From assembly GCF_014650995.1 (NCBI RefSeq), contig NZ_BMWA01000023.1, positions 62,001 to 126,000 of the forward strand: a stretch of 64,000 bases of DNA, given 5' to 3'. The position numbers were made by a program, and so were the translations under genes. Every line of letters starts with the position of its first letter. The first letter of the stretch is position 1. The DNA is from Streptomyces viridiviolaceus (lineage in GTDB: Bacteria; Actinomycetota; Actinomycetes; Streptomycetales; Streptomycetaceae). Below the pieces are notes generated by a model, which was not told where the DNA came from, did no database searches, and saw only the letters and a list, made by a program, of their open reading frames with translations. Positions 1-8,602 of this stretch are shown one piece after another.

Positions 1-287
1 ACGGGTCCGTGTCATACCTGGGGAGGACGGGCGACCCTGAGCCGCCGGGGCGTCACCGACCGCTGCGGGAGCGGGCGGGGCGTCCTTGCCGAGACGGTGA
101 AATTCCGTCATTCCGCGTGCGCGGCCCCCCTGCCGCGCGCAAGGCTGTTGGCAAGTGCGGACGGCGCGGTCGCGTGGCTGATGCACCCTCAGACATCAAT
201 AAAATAAGACAACATCGGTTCGCCCTCCCGCTGTTCGCAGGACGCGTCCCGATAGGCTCGGGGCACTCGACGCGGAGCCCAAGGCCT
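1..287. other. Region upstream of bldA, no gene recognised
   Basis: No convincing coding sequence is seen here. Most of it is G/C-rich, but around 197-213 there is a short A/T-rich stretch (aataaaataagac) that stands out. A TAGGCT hexamer at 253-258 lies 29 nt before the mature tRNA 5' end and could be the -10 of the bldA promoter. I cannot identify a clear -35. Confidence 0.4.
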
Positions 288-371
288 GCCCGGATGGTGG
301 AATGCAGACACGGCGAGCTTAAACCTCGCTGCCCCTTCGCGGGCGTGCCGGTTCAAGTCCGGCTCCGGGCA
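288..371 (+). tRNA. bldA: tRNA-Leu (anticodon UAA), decodes UUA; bldA
   Basis: This folds as a class II leucine tRNA. The 7-bp acceptor stem pairs GCCCGGA (288-294) with TCCGGGC (364-370), followed by discriminator A371. The anticodon stem GCGAG/CTCGC encloses the loop CTTAAAC with anticodon TAA at 320-322. A long variable arm (tgccccttcgcgggc) and a TTCAAGT T-loop follow. CCA is not encoded. In Streptomyces the tRNA reading the rare UUA codon is bldA, which controls translation of TTA-containing developmental and antibiotic regulators. The sequence matches my memory of S. coelicolor bldA. Confidence 0.97.
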
Positions 372-555
372 CTTCCCACGCCGTCGTTCCGGCACCACCC
401 CTCCTCGAACTACTTCGCCGCAGACCGTTGACAGCGGCGTGTACGCGGTCGGAAACTCACGTCAGCAGTTGGTGAAGGAAATTTCACCATGCGAACAAGC
501 GCACATCGCGCGACCAGCCCGCAGCGGCAACGACGCCAATCGAAGGGAACGACCG

Positions 556-1731
556 ATGCGCACCACCGTCGGCATCATCGGGGCCGGCCCCGCCGGACTC
601 CTCCTCGCCCGGCTGCTCCACAACGCCGGGATCGACTCGGTCGTCCTGGAGAGCCGGGACCGCGCCTACGTCGAGCGCCGGCAGCGCGCGGGAATCCTGG
701 AGCAGGGCACCGTGGACGTGCTGCGCGCCGCCGGGGCCGGGGAGCGGATGGACCGCGAGGGGCTGCGGCACGACGGGATCGAACTGCGGTTCGACAGGCG
801 CCGCCACCGCGTAGACTTCCCCGCGCTCACCGGCGGCAAGTCCGTGATGGTCTACGCCCAGACCGAGGTCTGCAAGGACCTCATCGCCCTGCAGCTCAAG
901 GAGGGCGGCCCGCTGCTGTTCGAGGCGGAGGCGCTGGCCGTCGAGGGCGCCGACACCGACCACCCGCGCGTCCGCTTCCGGCACGAGGGCGCCGAGGACG
1001 TCCTGGAGTGCGACTACGTCGTCGGCTGCGACGGCTTCTGGGGCGTGGCCCGGCAGGCGATCCCGGCCGGACTGAGCCGCACGTTCGAACGGACGTACCC
1101 CTTCGGCTGGCTCGGCATCCTCGCCGACGTCGCCCCTTCGCACGACGAGCTGGTCTACGCCCGCCACGACCGCGGCTTTGCCCTGCTGTCCATGCGCTCC
1201 CCGTCCGTCTCCCGCCTCTACCTCCAGGTCCCCGCGGACACGGACGCCGAGTCGTGGAGCGACGAGGAGATCTGGGCCGAGCTGGAGCGCCGCTTCGAGA
1301 CCGCCGACGACTGGACGCTCCGGCGCGGTCCGATCACCCAGAAGTCCGTCACGCCGATGCGCTCCTACGTCCACGAGCCCATGCGTCACGGCCGCCTCTT
1401 CCTGGCCGGCGACGCCGCGCACATCGTGCCGCCCACCGGCGCCAAGGGCCTGAACCTCGCCGTGGGGGACGTCGTCACCTTCGCGCGGGCGCTGACGCAC
1501 CGCGAGGAGACCGGCTCCGACGGACTCCTCGACGCCTACTCCGCGACCTGTCTGCGCCGCGTCTGGCAGGCCGAGCGGTTCTCCTACGACATGACGACCA
1601 TGCTGCACCGCGCCCCCGACGCCACCCCGTTCGACGACCGCATCCAGCTCGCCCGGCTGGACCGCCTCGCCTCCTCCCGCGCCGCCGAGACCGACCTCGC
1701 CGAGGGCTACACGGGCTTCCCCGTCGGGTGA
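556..1731 (+). CDS. pobA: 4-hydroxybenzoate 3-monooxygenase
   Basis: FAD-dependent aromatic hydroxylase converting 4-hydroxybenzoate to protocatechuate with NAD(P)H and O2, feeding the beta-ketoadipate pathway in the cytoplasm. The 391-residue protein has the family's usual length. It opens with the dinucleotide-binding motif GAGPAG (residues 8-13), has a central GCDGF segment, and carries the FAD-ribityl motif GDAAH near residue 287. An open frame extends upstream to 439, but the ATG at 556 follows a GAAGGGA ribosome site and gives the canonical N-terminus, so I start there. It stands alone downstream of bldA, with no protocatechuate genes visible nearby. Confidence 0.92.
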   Translation: MRTTVGIIGAGPAGLLLARLLHNAGIDSVVLESRDRAYVERRQRAGILEQGTVDVLRAAGAGERMDREGLRHDGIELRFDRRRHRVDFPALTGGKSVMVYAQTEVCKDLIALQLKEGGPLLFEAEALAVEGADTDHPRVRFRHEGAEDVLECDYVVGCDGFWGVARQAIPAGLSRTFERTYPFGWLGILADVAPSHDELVYARHDRGFALLSMRSPSVSRLYLQVPADTDAESWSDEEIWAELERRFETADDWTLRRGPITQKSVTPMRSYVHEPMRHGRLFLAGDAAHIVPPTGAKGLNLAVGDVVTFARALTHREETGSDGLLDAYSATCLRRVWQAERFSYDMTTMLHRAPDATPFDDRIQLARLDRLASSRAAETDLAEGYTGFPVG

Positions 1732-1883
1732 AGGCCCTGCCCGCCAGTGAGGGGAATCACGGGCCCGCGTAGCGTGTTCCGCAGCAGTAGCAGGGAAAGA
1801 TCCTCCCCAAGCAGTAGGGTCAATCCTTTGCCGTTCTATTACTCTTGAGCCAAGGCTGCGCAGTGTGGCCATGGAGGAGTGAA

Positions 1884-2795
1884 ATGAGGAGCAGAAACCC
1901 GGTCTTCTCGCGACGGGGGTTCAGCCGCGACAACGGCTACGCGGGCTTCAACGCCGCGCCGCAGGCCGGGGGTCCCGCCGTCGCCACCCAGGGCAATCCG
2001 TACGCGCAGGGCAACCCGTACGCCCAGCCGGCCGGCAACCCCTACGCGCAGAACCCGTACGCCCAGCAGGACCTGCAGTACGGCGCGCCGCCGCAGGCGC
2101 CGGCCACCACCGGCCGGATGACGATGGACGACGTCGTCATGCGGACGGCGAGCACGCTCGGCGTGCTCGTCGTCGCGGCCGCGCTCGCCTGGGCCCTGCT
2201 GCCCGTCGACGACGCCAACATCAGCCGTTCCTACGGCATCGGCATCGGCGCCGCGCTGATCGGCATGGTCCTGGCGCTCGTCCAGTCCTTCAAGCGCAAG
2301 GCGTCGCCGGCGCTGATCCTTCTCTACGCGGCGTTCGAGGGTGTCTTCCTCGGCGTCGTCTCCAGCGTCGTCGACAACCGCATCGCCGACGGCGCGGCCA
2401 TGCAGGCAGTGATCGGCACGATGGCGGTCTTCGCCGGCGTGCTCATCGCGTACAAGGCGGGCTGGATCCGCGTCAACCGCCGCTTCTACGGCTTCGTGAT
2501 GGCGGCGGCGCTCGGCTTCGTGTTCCTGATGATGGTGAACCTGCTGTTCGCCGTCTTCGGCGGCGGTGACGGCCTCGGCTTCCGCAGCGGCGCGCTCGGC
2601 GTCGTCTTCGGCATCGTCGGCATCATCCTCGGTGCCTGCTTCCTCGCCCTGGACTTCAAGCAGGTCGAGGACGGCCTCGCCTACGGCGCCCCGCGCGAGG
2701 AGGCCTGGCTCGCGGCCTTCGGCCTCACGCTGACGCTGGTGTGGATCTACCTGGAGTTCCTGCGGCTCATCTCGATCCTCAACAGCAACGACTAG
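1884..2795 (+). CDS. Bax inhibitor-1/YccA family membrane protein
   Basis: A 303-residue polytopic membrane protein. The N-terminal ~75 residues are hydrophilic and contain four NPYAQ repeats (GNPYAQ, GNPYAQ, GNPYAQ, NPYAQ). The rest is a run of about seven hydrophobic helices typical of the Bax inhibitor-1 family, which in other organisms includes pH-gated calcium-leak channels. The bacterial role is unknown. GGAGGAG at 1873-1879 sets the ATG at 1884, and the upstream in-frame ATG at 1845 is ignored. A strong hairpin terminator follows 26 nt after the stop. Family assignment is good and function is not established. Confidence 0.85.
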   Translation: MRSRNPVFSRRGFSRDNGYAGFNAAPQAGGPAVATQGNPYAQGNPYAQPAGNPYAQNPYAQQDLQYGAPPQAPATTGRMTMDDVVMRTASTLGVLVVAAALAWALLPVDDANISRSYGIGIGAALIGMVLALVQSFKRKASPALILLYAAFEGVFLGVVSSVVDNRIADGAAMQAVIGTMAVFAGVLIAYKAGWIRVNRRFYGFVMAAALGFVFLMMVNLLFAVFGGGDGLGFRSGALGVVFGIVGIILGACFLALDFKQVEDGLAYGAPREEAWLAAFGLTLTLVWIYLEFLRLISILNSND

Positions 2796-2820
2796 CACGC
2801 GATACCCCGACGCGGGTATG

Positions 2821-2854
2821 CGAAGGGCCCCGGGCGCAAGCCCGGGGCCCTTCG
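2821..2854 (+). terminator. Rho-independent-type hairpin terminator
   Basis: Perfect 15-bp stem (cgaagggccccgggc, 2821-2835, with its complement at 2840-2854) closed by a stable GCAA tetraloop (2836-2839). It sits directly after the Bax-inhibitor gene and before the convergent DUF4287 gene. Confidence 0.8.
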
Positions 2855-2876
2855 TCGTCGTTGCGGCAGGGCACGC

Positions 2877-3107
2877 CTACAGCAGCTTGCGTGCGGCCCT
2901 CCTCAGGTCGTACTCGTGGACGATCGCCTTCGCGTGGCCGTACGCGAGGTCGTATTCGTGGCGGAGCCAGCTGACCTTCTCCTCGAAGCGGGCGAGGGCC
3001 GGGCCGTCCTCGACGGTGCGCAGCCAGTCGGAGATCTCACGACCGGTGCAGTGGGGGATGCGGGCGAGCATGTTGCGGTGGGTCTCCTCGGAGAGGACAT
3101 GGGACAT
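2877..3107 (-). CDS. DUF4287 domain-containing small protein
   Basis: A 76-residue basic protein. The segment GREISDWLRTVEDGP followed by a conserved WLRHEYDLAYGHAKAIVHEYD helix is what I associate with DUF4287, a small uncharacterised family often seen as a domain of about 70 residues. No catalytic motif, signal or membrane segment is visible. It converges on the Bax-inhibitor gene across the hairpin at 2821-2854 and diverges from the small protein at 3211. Function unknown. Confidence 0.75.
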   Translation of the reverse strand: MSHVLSEETHRNMLARIPHCTGREISDWLRTVEDGPALARFEEKVSWLRHEYDLAYGHAKAIVHEYDLRRAARKLL

Positions 3108-3210
3108 CGGCGCCTCCGGACGAATGGGGATGTAAGCCGGTCCTTCAGGTCACCGTGCCTGAGCGTTCGCCCGTTGGCAACAGTCCGGGAACGGCGCGTA
3201 CGCTCGCGCC

Positions 3211-3522
3211 GTGGTTGATACGACGCCTCTGACCCGTGCCGTGGACGACTTCGCCGACCGGTTGAGGGCCGCTCCGCAGAGCCGGCTGCAACGCGGGGCC
3301 GCCGCCGAGGCACTGGGGCTGGCCAGGGAGTTGGCCCGCCGCGCCCAGCTCGTCGAGGAGCCGGGCGCGGAGCCCCGCGAGATGCCGGACGCCGGGATGT
3401 TCGCGGCCGCCGACCAGATCACCGTGGCCGCGCACGATCTGGCCCTCGTCCTCGAGGACGAGGGCCAGGTGGAGGAGGCGGCGGCGCTGGTGGAGGAGGC
3501 GCGCCGGCGGGCCGGCGTGTGA
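3211..3522 (+). CDS. Conserved hypothetical 103-residue protein
   Basis: A small, Ala/Glu/Arg-rich, probably all-helical soluble protein without recognisable motifs. It starts at GTG 3211 with no Shine-Dalgarno. Instead a TACGCT hexamer (3199-3204) lies exactly 6 nt upstream, the spacing expected when transcription begins at the start codon (leaderless mRNA). It is divergent from the DUF4287 gene and convergent with the membrane protein at 3542, leaving 19 nt between stops. Coding bias looks genuine. Function unknown. Confidence 0.7.
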   Translation: MVDTTPLTRAVDDFADRLRAAPQSRLQRGAAAEALGLARELARRAQLVEEPGAEPREMPDAGMFAAADQITVAAHDLALVLEDEGQVEEAAALVEEARRRAGV

Positions 3523-3541
3523 CGCGGGGCCCGGACCGCGA

Positions 3542-4324
3542 CTACAGGGACGCGATGACCCGGTCCGCCAGGATGTACACGTTCTCCTCGCCGCAGGCGA
3601 AGGTCAGCGTGTAGGCGCCGGAGATCCCGGAACCGCCCAGGAGGTACGGCGTCTCGCCCGCGTGCAGGGCGGCGGCCAGGCGCTCCGCGGTCTCGCGGTG
3701 GCCCGGGGTCATGCACAAGGTGGTGCCGTCGGCGAAGACGTACACGTCGAGCGTGCCGAGCGGGCCCGGGCGGACGTCCGCCAGCGCGACTCCGGTGGTG
3801 GACAGCTCCTCCAGGGTGGCGACGGTGCGCTCGTGGTCGTTCACGGCCGGCGACGGGTTGGGGACGAAGTCCGGGTGCGAGGGGTGACGGCGGCGGGCCG
3901 CGGCCAGCTCGGCGGACTCCCCGGCCTGCTCCTCGCCGTCCGCGCCCGGTTCGGTCACCGGCTCCAGGCCGGCGAAATCGGCCTGCCGGGGCAGGAACAG
4001 CTCGCTGTCGGGCAGGCCCAGCAGCAGGGGCGCGTCGGAGGCGTCACGGGCCTCCTGGGCGGCCCAGAAGGCCCGCGCCTCCGCGAGCTCCCGCTCCCGC
4101 TCCTCGGCGAGCGCCTCGGCGACGGCGGCGCGTATCTCCTCGGCGTCCGCGGTGCTGCGGGCGGCGGGAACGCGGCCCCGCGTGGCGGCGGCACGGCTCT
4201 CGGCCAGCTCGGTGCGCAGTGCGGTCACCTGGCGGCGCAGCGTCATGACGCTGCGCAGGACGGCGACCCCCACGGCGCCCGTGGCGGCCGTGGTGAGCAG
4301 CAGGGCGATCGGCATGGCGCTCAC
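3542..4324 (-). CDS. Membrane-anchored conserved hypothetical protein
   Basis: A 260-residue protein with one N-terminal hydrophobic segment (about residues 4-22), a predicted coiled coil (about 25-90, rich in Arg/Glu/Ala) and a soluble C-terminal domain (about 155-260) that I do not recognise. GTG at 4324 follows GGGAG at 7 nt spacing. An in-frame ATG three codons later is the alternative. It shares no operon, and 288 bp separate it from the thiolase upstream on the same strand. Conserved in Streptomyces as far as I recall, with no assigned role. Confidence 0.7.
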   Translation of the reverse strand: MSAMPIALLLTTAATGAVGVAVLRSVMTLRRQVTALRTELAESRAAATRGRVPAARSTADAEEIRAAVAEALAEERERELAEARAFWAAQEARDASDAPLLLGLPDSELFLPRQADFAGLEPVTEPGADGEEQAGESAELAAARRRHPSHPDFVPNPSPAVNDHERTVATLEELSTTGVALADVRPGPLGTLDVYVFADGTTLCMTPGHRETAERLAAALHAGETPYLLGGSGISGAYTLTFACGEENVYILADRVIASL

Positions 4325-4527
4325 TGACGTACTCCCGGTTCAAAGTCGACCCCCGACTTCCTACATCAGCTTGAAGGGCGGACTAACCCCCTGTCAGTGC
4401 GTAACGTCACGAAACGGACAGGACCTTGGGCCCGGAAGGTGCGGGTGCGACTGGCCTGACCTGCGTAAATCGTGACGCGTGAGAGGTAGGTCACATCCTG
4501 GGGGAGATTAGGTCACAAAACAGCCCA

Positions 4528-4550
4528 GAACCCTGGTGGGTCCAGGGTTC
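4528..4550 (-). terminator. Terminator of the thiolase gene
   Basis: Nine-bp stem GAACCCTGG/CCAGGGTTC with a 5-nt loop. Read on the minus strand it is followed closely by TGTTTTG. It lies 63 nt past the thiolase stop. Confidence 0.6.
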
Positions 4551-4612
4551 CGGGCCTAGGGGTCACGCAGGGTTCCGCGGGGGCTACCGACCGTCTTTCA
4601 GCAGCGGGCCGT

Positions 4613-5833
4613 TCAGCTCAGGCGCTCGATGACCATGGCCATGCCCTGGCCGCCGCCGACGCACATCGTCTCCAGGCCGAACTGCTTGTCGTGCCACTGC
4701 AGGGAGTTGATGAGCGTGCCGGTGATCCGGGCGCCGGTCATGCCGAAGGGGTGGCCGACGGCGATGGCGCCGCCGTTGACGTTCAGCTTCTCCAGCGGGA
4801 TGCCGAGGTCGCGGTAGGAGGGGATGACCTGCGCGGCGAACGCCTCGTTGATCTCGACCAGGTCGATGTCCCCGATGGTCAGCCCGGCCCGCTTCAGGGC
4901 CTGCTGCGAGGCCTCGACCGGGCCGAGCCCCATGATCTCCGGGGAGAGGCCGGAGACGCCGGTGGAGACGATCCGGGCGAGCGGCGTGAGGCCCAGCTCG
5001 CGGGCCTTGGTGTCGCTCATGATCACGAGGGCGGCGGCGCCGTCGTTGAGCGGGCAGCAGTTGCCGGCGGTGACCAGGCCGTCGGGGCGGAAGACGGGCT
5101 TGAGGCCCTGGACGCCCTCCAGGGTGACGCCGGCGCGCGGGCCGTCGTCCTTGGAGACGACGGTGCCGTCGGGCAGGGTCACCGGGGTGATCTCGCGCTC
5201 CCAGAAGCCGTTCTTGATGGCCTCCTCGGCGAGGTTCTGCGAGCGGACGCCGAACTCGTCCATGTCCTGCCGCGTCACGCCCTTCCAGCGGGCGAGGTTC
5301 TCGGCGGTCTGGCCCATCGCGATGTAGGGGTCGGGGAGCAGGCCGTCCTCGCGCGGGTCGTGCCAGGTGGTGCCCTCCTGCTGCGCGACCTCCGCGGTGC
5401 GGGCCTCGGCGTCGGCGAACAGCGGGTTGTGCGTGTCCGGCAGGCTGTCGGAGTTGCCCTTGGCGAACCGGGAGACCATCTCGACGCCGGCCGAGATGAA
5501 GACGTCGCCCTCACCGGCCTTGATGGCGTGCAGGGCCATGCGGGAGGTCTGCAGGGACGAGGAGCAGTACCGGGTGATGGTGCAGCCCGGCAGGTGGTCC
5601 ATGCCCATCTGCACGGCGACGATCCGGCCGAGGTTGTTGCCCTGTTCGCCGCCGGGCAGACCGCATCCGAGCATCAGGTCGTCGATGTCCCTGGGGTCCA
5701 GCCCGGGGACCTTGGCGAGGGCGGCCTGGATGATCGTGGCGGCCAGGTCGTCGGGGCGCAGGTCCTTCAGCGAGCCCTTGAAAGCGCGGCCGATGGGGGA
5801 GCGGGCGGCAGAGACGATCACGGCTTCGGGCAT
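4613..5833 (-). CDS. Acetyl-CoA C-acetyltransferase (thiolase)
   Basis: Type II/I thiolase that condenses or cleaves acyl-CoA units. A beta-oxidation or acetoacetyl-CoA role is equally possible. The 406-residue protein carries the acyl-enzyme cysteine in TRYCSSS (C90), the NEAFAAQ block, the GGAIAVGHPFGMTG histidine block and the C-terminal CVGGGQG cysteine, all in order. A GTG one codon earlier (5836) is possible, but ATG at 5833 follows TGGAG and gives the usual MPEAVIV start. It is monocistronic, ending in a hairpin at 4528-4550. An A/T-rich palindromic element at 5989-6004 precedes it and may bind a TetR-type fatty-acid regulator. Confidence 0.92.
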   Translation of the reverse strand: MPEAVIVSAARSPIGRAFKGSLKDLRPDDLAATIIQAALAKVPGLDPRDIDDLMLGCGLPGGEQGNNLGRIVAVQMGMDHLPGCTITRYCSSSLQTSRMALHAIKAGEGDVFISAGVEMVSRFAKGNSDSLPDTHNPLFADAEARTAEVAQQEGTTWHDPREDGLLPDPYIAMGQTAENLARWKGVTRQDMDEFGVRSQNLAEEAIKNGFWEREITPVTLPDGTVVSKDDGPRAGVTLEGVQGLKPVFRPDGLVTAGNCCPLNDGAAALVIMSDTKARELGLTPLARIVSTGVSGLSPEIMGLGPVEASQQALKRAGLTIGDIDLVEINEAFAAQVIPSYRDLGIPLEKLNVNGGAIAVGHPFGMTGARITGTLINSLQWHDKQFGLETMCVGGGQGMAMVIERLS

Positions 5834-5988
5834 CACGGCTCCAGTCGAAAGGGGCGGCGCGGAGCGCCTCGTTGAGGGGTGGTGGTCGGGTGACGGGCGG
5901 ACATACGGGGGTTGGCTGGGCTGGTTGGGAAGTTACCCCTACGTATGGGCTGGGTCACGGGTCGCGCGGTGTGACACTGGCCGCAATT

Positions 5989-6004
5989 TACTAAGCGCTT
6001 GCTT
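5989..6004 (-). promoter_or_regulatory. Candidate operator/promoter of thiolase
   Basis: The palindrome AAGCGCTT (5993-6000) lies in a rare A/T-rich patch upstream of the thiolase. On the minus strand it reads AAGCGCTTAGTAAAT, so a TAGTAA-like -10 would overlap it. The pattern resembles operators of TetR-family fatty-acid regulators, which is an inference only. Confidence 0.35.
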
Positions 6005-6018
6005 TCCCGGGTGCGTTC

Positions 6019-7044
6019 CTACGACGGCTGCGCCGAAGGCTCCGGCTCCGTCTCCGACACCCGCCGGCGCCGCCGCCGCTTGAGCAGGGCCCACGGACCC
6101 CGCGGCCCCGTCGGCATCGCCGCCGCGACCTCCGTGCCCGCCTCGGAGGCGGCCTCGGCCGCCGCCCGGGCCACCGGCAGGAAGCCCTCGCGGCGCAGGG
6201 CGTCGGGGCGCTCCTCCTCCGCCGGCCACAGGCCGAGCGCCGCGCAGACGGTGGGCAGCACCGCCATCGCGGCCGTGGCGTACCCCTCGGCCGAGGGGTG
6301 GTAGCTGTCCGGGCCGAACAGCTCCCGCGGGTTCTCGGCGAACTCCGGACCCAGCAGGTCGCCCAGCGACACCGTGCGCCCGCCCTGTTCCACGACGCCG
6401 ATCGTCTGTGCCGCCGCCAGCTGCCGCGAGGCCCGCCGGGCCAGCCAGCGCAGCGGCTGCCGCACCGGCTCGATCGTGCCCAGGTCCGGGCAGGTGCCGA
6501 CCACCACCTCCGCGCCGGCCGTGCGCAGCCGCCGGACCGCCCCCGCGAGGTGACGGACGGAGCGGGTGGCGGGCATGCGGTGGGTCACGTCGTTGGCGCC
6601 GATCATGATCACGCAGATGTCGGGCACCCGGTCCGGGTCCGCCAGCACCTCCGCCACCTGCCGGTCCAGGTCGTCCGAACAGGCCCCCGGGAGCGCGGCC
6701 GAGGCCAGCTGCACCGGCCGCTCCGCCACCGCCGCGAGCCCCGACGCCAGCAGCGCGCCCGGCGTCTGCCCGGCCCGGTGCACGCCCTGCCCCGCGGCCG
6801 TGGAGTCGCCCAGCATCGCCAGCCGCAGCGGCGGCTCACCGGACGTCGGCAGGGTGCTGCCGTACAGCCCCTCCGCGTTCGGCACCCGGCCGGCCGTGCT
6901 GTTGCCCACCCGGCGCCTGGCCAGCTGCACCTCGGCCAGCAGCAGACCCACCGTGGCCGCACCGGCCAGCCCGATGCCGCCACCGCCGTAGGCCGCGCCG
7001 GCCGCGATCCGCCGGGCCACCCTCGCCCTCGACATGCTCGTCAT
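6019..7044 (-). CDS. SGNH/GDSL-family hydrolase, membrane-anchored
   Basis: A 341-residue protein with an N-terminal hydrophobic segment (about residues 18-40) and then an SGNH esterase domain. Block I is MLGDSTAAGQG (catalytic Ser), block III is GANDVT (Asn), and the C-terminal DSYHPSAEGY supplies Asp and His. These hydrolases act on esters outside or at the membrane, and the substrate is unknown. The frame runs open to 7428, but ATG at 7044 is chosen because a GAGGAG lies upstream and the membrane anchor follows. ATG 7035 is an alternative. It is divergent from the cystathionine beta-synthase gene. Confidence 0.85.
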   Translation of the reverse strand: MTSMSRARVARRIAAGAAYGGGGIGLAGAATVGLLLAEVQLARRRVGNSTAGRVPNAEGLYGSTLPTSGEPPLRLAMLGDSTAAGQGVHRAGQTPGALLASGLAAVAERPVQLASAALPGACSDDLDRQVAEVLADPDRVPDICVIMIGANDVTHRMPATRSVRHLAGAVRRLRTAGAEVVVGTCPDLGTIEPVRQPLRWLARRASRQLAAAQTIGVVEQGGRTVSLGDLLGPEFAENPRELFGPDSYHPSAEGYATAAMAVLPTVCAALGLWPAEEERPDALRREGFLPVARAAAEAASEAGTEVAAAMPTGPRGPWALLKRRRRRRVSETEPEPSAQPS

Positions 7045-7204
7045 ACGTCGCCGCCATCTCCTCGAACCCGTACACCCAGTGCTTGCCCCGTACGGACGGT
7101 CGCCCAATCTCAACAGGGAGTGAACGACCGTCACGGGGCATCGGCAGGCCATAGGCTGGCGGAACCAGTAGGACCACACTCTTTTGCAGCATCCGGAGAC
7201 AACG

Positions 7205-8602
7205 GTGCATTTCCACGACTCGATGATCAGCCTCGTCGGCAACACCCCGCTGGTGAGGCTCAACAGCGTGACCAAGGGCATCAGGGCGACCGTCCTGGCC
7301 AAGGTGGAGTACTTCAACCCCGGCGGCTCCGTCAAGGACCGCATCGCCCTGCGCATGATCGAGGCCGCAGAGCAGAGCGGAGAGCTGCGGCCGGGCGGCA
7401 CGATCGTCGAGCCGACCAGCGGCAACACGGGCGTGGGACTCGCGATCGTGGCCCAGCAGAAGGGCTACAAGTGCATCTTCGTCTGCCCGGACAAGGTGTC
7501 CACCGACAAGATCAACGTGCTGCGCGCCTACGGCGCCGAGGTGGTCGTGTGCCCGACGGCGGTGGCACCCGAGCACCCGGACTCCTACTACAACGTCTCC
7601 GACCGGCTGGTGCGCGAGACGCCGGGCGCCTGGAAGCCGGACCAGTACTCCAACCCGAACAACCCGCTCTCCCACTACTACTCGACCGGCCCCGAGCTGT
7701 GGGAGCAGACGGAGGGGAAGATCACCCACTTCGTCGCGGGCGTCGGCACCGGCGGCACCATCTCCGGCACCGGCCGCTACCTGAAGGAGGTCAGCGACGG
7801 CCGGGTCGAGGTCGTCGGCGCCGACCCGGAGGGCTCGGTGTACTCCGGCGGCTCCGGGCGGCCGTACCTCGTCGAGGGCGTGGGTGAGGACTTCTGGCCG
7901 ACGGCGTACGACCGCGGCGTCGCCGACGAGATCGTCGCCGTGTCCGACAAGGACTCCTTCCAGATGACCCGGCGCCTCGCCAAGGAGGAGGGCCTGCTGG
8001 TGGGCGGCTCCTGCGGCATGGCCGTCGTGGCGGCGCTGCGGGTGGCCGAGCGGCTCGGCGAGGACGACGTGGTGGTCGTGCTGCTGCCGGACAGCGGACG
8101 CGGCTACCTCAGCAAGATCTTCAACGACGAGTGGATGGCCGACTACGGCTTCCTGGAGGACACCGGCCCCAGCGCCCGCGTCGGCGACGTCCTGAACGAC
8201 AAGGAGGGCGGCTCCATCCCCTCCCTCGTCCACATGCACCCGGACGAGACGGTCGGCCAGGCCATCGACGTGCTGCGCGAGTACGGCGTCTCGCAGATGC
8301 CGATCGTGAAGCCGGGCGCCGGCCACCCGGACGTGATGGCCGCCGAGGTCGTCGGCTCGGTCGTGGAGCGCGAGCTGCTGGACGCCCTGTTCGCGGGGCG
8401 CGCCTCACTGGGGGATCCGCTGGAGAAGCACATGTCGGCGCCGCTGCCGCAGGTCGGCTCCGGTGAGCCGGTCGCGGACCTGATGTCCGTGCTCGGGACG
8501 TCGGACGCGGCGATCGTCCTCGTCGAGGGCAAGCCGACCGGTGTGATCGGCCGTCAGGACCTGCTGGCCTTCCTCGCCAAGGACGGCGGGAAGCAGCGGT
8601 GA
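7205..8602 (+). CDS. Cystathionine beta-synthase
   Basis: PLP enzyme joining serine and homocysteine to cystathionine, the first step of reverse transsulfuration. The 465-residue protein has an N-terminal fold-type II PLP domain with the Schiff-base lysine in NPGGSVKDR (K44), the SGNTGVGLA loop and GTGGTISGT phosphate loop, then two C-terminal CBS domains (about 340-460). The domain order separates it from plain cysteine synthase. The frame is open from 7184, but GTG 7205 has GGAG at 6 nt spacing and yields the conserved MHFHDSMISLVGNTPL start. The gene stands alone. Confidence 0.92.
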   Translation: MHFHDSMISLVGNTPLVRLNSVTKGIRATVLAKVEYFNPGGSVKDRIALRMIEAAEQSGELRPGGTIVEPTSGNTGVGLAIVAQQKGYKCIFVCPDKVSTDKINVLRAYGAEVVVCPTAVAPEHPDSYYNVSDRLVRETPGAWKPDQYSNPNNPLSHYYSTGPELWEQTEGKITHFVAGVGTGGTISGTGRYLKEVSDGRVEVVGADPEGSVYSGGSGRPYLVEGVGEDFWPTAYDRGVADEIVAVSDKDSFQMTRRLAKEEGLLVGGSCGMAVVAALRVAERLGEDDVVVVLLPDSGRGYLSKIFNDEWMADYGFLEDTGPSARVGDVLNDKEGGSIPSLVHMHPDETVGQAIDVLREYGVSQMPIVKPGAGHPDVMAAEVVGSVVERELLDALFAGRASLGDPLEKHMSAPLPQVGSGEPVADLMSVLGTSDAAIVLVEGKPTGVIGRQDLLAFLAKDGGKQR

